NCBI GenBank assembly: GCA_902796455.1
Contig: CADBPH010000028.1
Coordinates: 1-9,974, forward strand
Length of the DNA: 9,974 nucleotides
Origin: an uncultured Bacteroidia bacterium
Lineage (GTDB): Bacteria; Bacteroidota; Bacteroidia; Bacteroidales; UBA932
Direction of reading: 5' to 3'
In this document: piece by piece, positions 5,866 through 9,974 of the stretch
Numbering within the stretch: position 1 is the stretch's first letter
Layout of the letters: every line of letters starts with the position of its first letter
The notes under the pieces: model-generated
The model's database searches: none
Seen by the model: only the letters and a program-made list of their open reading frames with translations
Told to the model about the DNA's origin: nothing
Program-made: the position numbers and the translations under genes

Positions 5866-8505
5866 TCAAATGACTTCCAGGTCCGCGGTCCGGATCCAGC
5901 CCCGCCTGCCGTCGGAAAGTGAGATATCCGTCCACTCCCCAACCGTGTCCAGGAGTTTGACTTTCGTCCCTTCATGCAGGACAAAAAGGTCTTTGGCGGC
6001 CTCCGCGGAAGGAGAACTCTTGACGGGCGAAACGGGACGCATGACGATGGCGGCATCGCTCCGGACGGACTCCCGGTGCTGCCAGGAGGCAAAGAGGAAG
6101 GTCTGGGCCGTCAGCAGGAACAGCACCAGCGCCGTAAAAAAGCCCACTTTGCGGGTCCGCGACGATGCGGACAGCAGGAAGAGCAGGAGCATGGCCAGGG
6201 TTCCCGCCAGCAACAGCAGGGACAGGATGCCCCAGGCATTGGCGGATAGTTTGTAACAGACGGAGCGCAGCCACGTTTTCAGGATCAGTTCCGGCACCGG
6301 GTCGATCTTGTCCTGGATGAATCCCTGGGCATATTCCAGATTGAATCGGGCATCGGAATAGGACGGATCCATCTTCAGGGCGCGTTCAAAATTCAGGATG
6401 GCCTTCGGGGTATGTTCCGCCTTGAAATAAGCACATCCGAGATTGTAATACAGGGGTGCGGAAACGGCGCCTGTGGCCGAAAGTGCCTCCCAGGCGGACA
6501 CCGCATCCTGCCAGCGACCTTCCGAATAGGCGACCGTCCCTGCATTCCACAGGGAATCCGCCTGAGGGCCGGCAGCCCGCATTCCAGGCGTCATCAACAG
6601 GAAGGCCAGCAGCAGGGCAGCTGCCTTCCGCGTTTCCTTTTTCTGTCCCTTCATACCGGTATCGATGGATGAAATCACTTCAACAGCTGTTTCATAATGG
6701 GAAGCCATCGCCTCATTCCCGCCCTCCGGCGAATAACGGGCATATTCGCAGGCATCCAGCAGCCCGACAAAGCGGTCGACCGTCTCCTGCGGAATTCCTC
6801 CCTCGGAGAGCCGGGCCGAAATATTCTCCTTGTTCAGGTCCTCTGCATTCATATTCAGCTTATCGGAAGCAAAGCCCAGGAGGGCCCGGTGAAGTTCCTC
6901 ATAGAAAGCCGAATACAAATTCTTGGACAGGTATTCTTTTGCCTGGGTAAGCCGACGGAGCGCCATGCGGGTAGCCCGGCGGTTCCGGGTCCCGGCGACA
7001 TCCGCTTTCCGGGCGGCAACCCGGCGCGTCAGGGTCCAGAAGAGTCCGGCGCCCAAGAGGAGCAACCCCGCCAGAGCCCAATACAATACACTGCCGAAGA
7101 AGGACTTGCCGCCATGGAACGCAGGCTTGCGCGTCGTGATGTAGCGAATGTCTTCACCGAGGTTTTTCACACCGCGTCGCTCGACGCCGGGGGTGACCAC
7201 AGCCGGGCCCTGTCCCCCGCCCGTCTCCCGGCCTTTCTCTACCCGGACGGGCAGCGGATTGCTGCGGAGCGTCACGTATTTGCCTGCATTCACGTCATAG
7301 TATGCATATTCCACAGCCGGAATTTCGAATTCCCCGTAACTGCGCGGAATAAACGGATACTCAAAGGTTTTGGAGCCGGATGTCCCGCCGCTTCCCGGAG
7401 TCACCGACGAAGTTGTCTTGACATCATAGGCCTCCATGTCCGGCGGGAATGAGATTTTCGGTGCCTCCAGCAGGGAGACATTTCCCTTTCCGGTCACCGT
7501 CACCAGCAAAGAAGCGGCCTCATGCGTTTTCAGGGAATCTTTGCTGAGCCGGGTCTGAAGGGTATAGGTTCCCACTCCGCCCCCGAACGAGGCAGGGGCG
7601 CCCCCGGGAAGCTGTTTGACATGGACAGTGACCGCAGGCGTGGTAATCCGCTTGCGGACAGTCCGGTATTCATTCTCGAAGAAGCTGTCGAAGATGCTGG
7701 AGGAATGCCGGGACGGAGCGCGGACATTGACCAGGCAGACCAGTTCGGCCGGATCGATTTTCAAGGCGCCGGCCTGCTGCGGAATCAGGACATAGCGCCG
7801 CAGGACCGCTGTATTGTAAATCTTGTCATCCAGGTTCTCGCGGCGGAACTCGATATTGGTCGGCGCTTCGGTCTCCTGGCTCCAGAATCCTTCGAATGAG
7901 GGGAAACGGGCATCTTCGAATCCGGCGATATTCACCCGCTGGTACAACTTCAGCGTAGCCGTAATCGGCTCACCGATAACGGCGGAGGTGCGGCTTAACG
8001 AGAACCGGAGGAAAAGGTCGCCGGCGGGGATTTCTCCGCCGGAAGTCACGTTCTCTTCCTTCCCGGAACCGGAAGGTGCGGCCGCCGAACCGCCGCCCTG
8101 CGATGAGGACGAGGAAGCATCCGTCACAACTTCCACGGTAACGGCGGGCGAAGAGATTTCCTCACCCTTCACCCGGGCTGTGGCCTGCGGCAAAGAGAAC
8201 TTGCCCGCCTTTTTCGGGAGGAGAATATAGGTAAAGGTGAACTGGGACGAGCGGGTCCGTTTGCCGTTGATGATCTGCAAACTCGTCGAAGACCCTTTCT
8301 GCGGGCCCCATACCAATTGGAAATCAGGCCCTTGGTTCCACTGAAAATCAGAGGGCTTATCTTCTCCCTCGATAATGAAAGTAACATTGAACTGCTCCTG
8401 CAGGCCGACCATGTTGGGGGCCTCGACCCGGATGGTGTTCTGGGCGGACAACAGGTGTCCCGCCAGCAGCAACAGCAACGATGCGAAGATCCGCGGATAT
8501 CTCAT
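5866..8505 (-). CDS. BatD-BatE fusion protein (aerotolerance operon)
   Basis: This 879-residue protein joins two normally separate Bat proteins. Residues 1-617 are BatD: a signal peptide ending LLSAQ (about 22), a long periplasmic region of repeated Ig-like beta domains with a Ser/Gly-rich linker at 129-160, a membrane span at about 473-491, an Arg-rich cytoplasmic start, and a helical domain at 510-617. Residues 618-879 look like BatE: a Met followed by a Lys/Arg-rich start, a hydrophobic segment (628-640), TPR helices at about 646-730 (YYNLGCAYFKAEHTPKAILN), two membrane spans (757-779 and 787-806) split by a basic SSRTRK loop, and an SH3b-like domain (about 815-879, ending GRRGWIRTADLEVI). 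Bat proteins are thought to form a membrane complex with VWA proteins; the operon was named for oxygen tolerance in Bacteroides, but the mechanism is unsettled. The start at 8505 lies 4 nt after batC. No in-frame stop separates the halves; translation could alternatively restart at M618 (6654). Confidence 0.88.
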   Translation of the reverse strand: MRYPRIFASLLLLLAGHLLSAQNTIRVEAPNMVGLQEQFNVTFIIEGEDKPSDFQWNQGPDFQLVWGPQKGSSTSLQIINGKRTRSSQFTFTYILLPKKAGKFSLPQATARVKGEEISSPAVTVEVVTDASSSSSQGGGSAAAPSGSGKEENVTSGGEIPAGDLFLRFSLSRTSAVIGEPITATLKLYQRVNIAGFEDARFPSFEGFWSQETEAPTNIEFRRENLDDKIYNTAVLRRYVLIPQQAGALKIDPAELVCLVNVRAPSRHSSSIFDSFFENEYRTVRKRITTPAVTVHVKQLPGGAPASFGGGVGTYTLQTRLSKDSLKTHEAASLLVTVTGKGNVSLLEAPKISFPPDMEAYDVKTTSSVTPGSGGTSGSKTFEYPFIPRSYGEFEIPAVEYAYYDVNAGKYVTLRSNPLPVRVEKGRETGGGQGPAVVTPGVERRGVKNLGEDIRYITTRKPAFHGGKSFFGSVLYWALAGLLLLGAGLFWTLTRRVAARKADVAGTRNRRATRMALRRLTQAKEYLSKNLYSAFYEELHRALLGFASDKLNMNAEDLNKENISARLSEGGIPQETVDRFVGLLDACEYARYSPEGGNEAMASHYETAVEVISSIDTGMKGQKKETRKAAALLLAFLLMTPGMRAAGPQADSLWNAGTVAYSEGRWQDAVSAWEALSATGAVSAPLYYNLGCAYFKAEHTPKAILNFERALKMDPSYSDARFNLEYAQGFIQDKIDPVPELILKTWLRSVCYKLSANAWGILSLLLLAGTLAMLLLFLLSASSRTRKVGFFTALVLFLLTAQTFLFASWQHRESVRSDAAIVMRPVSPVKSSPSAEAAKDLFVLHEGTKVKLLDTVGEWTDISLSDGRRGWIRTADLEVI

Positions 8506-8509
8506 AGCT

Positions 8510-9292
8510 CTACCAATTCTTCTCTTTCTGTTTGGACTTCAGGGCAGCGGCCTTCTCTTTCTCGACCTTGTCCTGGGTTTCTTTTTCCTTGGCCTGAATC
8601 GCCCGGAGCATCTGCTGGGCCTGCTGGGGAGAGATTTTCATCTCCTGCTGCCCCTGGTTTCCGGACTGGTTCTGATTCTGGTTCTGGTTATTCTGATCCT
8701 GATTCTGGTTCTGATTTTGGTTTTGATTTTGGTTTTGGTCCTGCTTCTGATCCTGGTTATTCTGGTTCTGGTTATTCTGGTTCTGATCTTGATTTTGATC
8801 CTGGTTCTGGTTATTCTGGTCCTGGTTCTGGTCCTGTCCGCCGCCGCCATTCTGCTGATTCTCCAGCATCTTCCGGGCATAAATGTAATTCTCCTTGGCG
8901 TTCAGGTCGCCCGGATCCCGCAGCAGGGATTCCTTCAGGGCATCCACCGCTTTCTGCCAATCTTTCGAAGCGATATGGACATCCCCTTTGTTGTAGTAAT
9001 AATCCGCGGCATGCGGACTTGCCGGCGCAACCTCCGCCACTTTCTCCAACGCAGATTCCGCCTCTTTCATGTTCTCTTCCCGATACAGGGTAGAAGCCAG
9101 GTTATACGACGCAGCCATCGACAGGGAATCCTTCAGCAGCGCCTTGCGATAGCCGATTTCGGCCTCCGGCCACATCTGCCGGCGGAATTTCCGGTTCCCT
9201 TCCCGCACCTCACGCCGGTCCGCCTGGGCAAAGGCCGGCTGCAAACTCAGCAGCAGGAATACGGCAGACAGGATGTAACACGTCTTTCTCAT
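8510..9292 (-). CDS. batC: BatC, TPR protein with Asn/Gln-rich tail
   Basis: This 260-residue protein has a signal peptide (hydrophobic 6-20, cleavage expected after AFA at 22). Tandem TPR helices follow at about 26-135: EGNRKFRRQMWPEAEIGYRKAL, ASYNLASTLYREENMKEAESALEKV, and YYNKGDVHIASKDWQKAVDALKESL. This is the usual BatC layout. Residues 153-216 are an almost pure Gln/Asn/Asp tract, surely disordered. A charged helical end (217-260, rich in Lys/Glu and closing KSKQKEKNW) completes the protein. It likely acts as a periplasmic scaffold binding BatA/BatB or BatD in the envelope complex; this role is inferred from the operon and the TPR fold. The start lies 1 nt after the batB stop and the stop 4 nt before batD/E, so translation is probably coupled. 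The low-complexity tract may vary in length between strains. Confidence 0.9.
   Translation of the reverse strand: MRKTCYILSAVFLLLSLQPAFAQADRREVREGNRKFRRQMWPEAEIGYRKALLKDSLSMAASYNLASTLYREENMKEAESALEKVAEVAPASPHAADYYYNKGDVHIASKDWQKAVDALKESLLRDPGDLNAKENYIYARKMLENQQNGGGGQDQNQDQNNQNQDQNQDQNQNNQNQNNQDQKQDQNQNQNQNQNQNQDQNNQNQNQNQSGNQGQQEMKISPQQAQQMLRAIQAKEKETQDKVEKEKAAALKSKQKEKNW
8645..8836 (-). repeat. Degenerate hexanucleotide repeat encoding the Gln-Asn/Gln-Asp tract of BatC
   Basis: On the minus strand the region is built of CAG/CAA codons alternating with AAT/AAC/GAT/GAC. On the plus strand it reads as units such as ttctgg, ttattc and ttttga. The unit is 6 nt (two codons) and the tract spans 64 codons. 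It stays in frame with batC, and synonymous codons are mixed, so it is degenerate rather than a perfect satellite. Such tracts are prone to slippage, and 6-nt steps would preserve the frame. Confidence 0.85.
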
Positions 9293-9293
9293 A

Positions 9294-9974
9294 TCATTCG
9301 AATAATCTTCTCCGGGCTTTGCGGCTTCCGGGCAACATTTCCACGATAAACAACAGCAGGGCTACCGCGAAAAAGTACATATACTGTTCATCATACTCCT
9401 CGAAGACCACGGAAGAAAACTCCTCGTCTTCCAGTTTCCGGATATTGTCAATAATGGGGTTCAGGCCGAATTCATCGTTCCCGGCATGGATGTACGCCCC
9501 TCCGCCGGCTTCCGCCACCTTGCGGAGGATTTCCTCGTCCAGCCGCGTCACGACAATTTCCCCGTTGCTGTCCCGCAGGAGGCCGGACGCGGTCGGAATC
9601 GGCTGGCCCTCTGCGGACCCCACGCCGATGGTGTAGACCGTAATCCCCATCTCGGCTGCCTGTGCGGCAACTTCGACGGGATCATCCTCATGGTTTTCCC
9701 CGTCGGTAATCAGGATGATGACACGGCTCTTTTCACTCTGGGCGCTGAAACTGCGGATACACGTGGAGAGGGCATCGCCGATGGCCGTTCCCTGAATCGG
9801 GATGGAGGCCGTACTGATGGTGTTCATGAACATCTTGGCCGAAATGTAGTCGGTCGTGATGGGCAGTTGCACGAAGGAGGTGCCGGCAAAAAGGACCAGT
9901 CCGATCCGGTCATCCTGCAGCCGGTCCACAATCCGGGAAATCGCCAGTTTGGCCCGCTCCAGCCGGTTCGGGGA
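9294..9974 (-). CDS. batB: BatB, VWA-domain membrane protein (5' end outside window)
   Basis: The frame is open to the window edge, giving 226 residues that begin SPNRLERAKLAISRIVDRL; the true start lies outside. This is the C-terminal two thirds of a von Willebrand factor A protein of the BatA/BatB type. The metal-site threonine region PIQGTAIGDAL and the aspartate in ILITDGENHEDDP are visible. The first MIDAS motif (Asp-x-Ser-x-Ser) would be encoded just beyond the edge. VQLPITTDYISAKMF and ITVYTIGVGSAEGQPIP are typical of the family. A C-terminal membrane span (YFFAVALLLFIVEMLPGSR) ends in the basic tail RKARRRLFE, which suggests a cytoplasmic end. BatB rather than BatA is called because batC follows directly, 1 nt after the TGA, as in Bacteroides operons. 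A GTG at 9929 is internal and not the start. Confidence 0.9.
   Translation of the reverse strand, partial: SPNRLERAKLAISRIVDRLQDDRIGLVLFAGTSFVQLPITTDYISAKMFMNTISTASIPIQGTAIGDALSTCIRSFSAQSEKSRVIILITDGENHEDDPVEVAAQAAEMGITVYTIGVGSAEGQPIPTASGLLRDSNGEIVVTRLDEEILRKVAEAGGGAYIHAGNDEFGLNPIIDNIRKLEDEEFSSVVFEEYDEQYMYFFAVALLLFIVEMLPGSRKARRRLFE

Noticed and set aside
8097..8120. Ser/Gly-rich run in BatD as a repeat element
   Set aside because: It is a short flexible linker between beta domains without a repeating DNA unit.
8317..9093. Plus-strand frame with Ser-Gly-Ser-Asp/Phe-Gly repeats
   Set aside because: It is another reading frame of the same BatC hexanucleotide repeat and has no independent support.
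8375..9349. Plus-strand frame with a striking Leu/Val/Ile repeat that could look like a multi-span membrane protein
   Set aside because: The repeat is just the complement of the CAG/AAT/GAT codons of the BatC tract. It has no start context and spans three minus-strand gene parts.

Overview
This is a moderately GC-rich stretch of a Bacteroidota (probably Bacteroidales) chromosome. The evidence is the Bat (aerotolerance-type) gene order batB-batC-batD/E, a secreted GH2 beta-galactosidase, a DUF1573 protein, the Bacteroidetes-type insertion in GlyA, two matches to the Bacteroidetes -7 promoter element TAnnTTTG, and mostly weak Shine-Dalgarno sequences. A GC-rich lineage such as an Alistipes/Rikenellaceae relative is possible, but the genus cannot be fixed from the sequence alone.

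Layout. Positions 1-45 hold the last codons of a plus-strand gene. A small exported DUF1573 protein follows (99-482, +). It converges on glyA (515-1858, -), and a perfect 10-bp hairpin that terminates in both directions lies between them. glyA and a small SpoU/TrmH-type RNA 2'-O-methyltransferase (1967-2500, +) diverge from a 108-bp intergenic region with a Bacteroidetes-type -7 element on each strand. The methyltransferase converges on a large GH2 beta-galactosidase (2554-5829, -), whose intrinsic terminator lies at 2501-2534. Upstream on the same strand is the 3' part of a bat operon: a fused batD-batE gene (5866-8505), batC (8510-9292) and the C-terminal two thirds of batB (9294-9974, cut by the window edge).

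How the genes relate. BatB (VWA domain, membrane-anchored), BatC (TPR plus a disordered tail) and BatD/E (large periplasmic domain, TPR, SH3b) probably form one envelope-associated complex. The genes are packed with gaps of 1 and 4 nt, so they are almost certainly co-transcribed. The beta-galactosidase follows after only 36 nt with no hairpin between, so bat transcription may run into it. GlyA and the RNA methyltransferase are housekeeping functions unrelated to the Bat locus.

The most notable items are the in-frame BatD-BatE fusion, which keeps what looks like BatE's own start and signal peptide inside the protein, and the long Asn/Gln/Asp hexanucleotide-repeat tract in BatC. I saw no mobile element, CRISPR array, tRNA or rRNA, and no clear evidence of a wholly new system.
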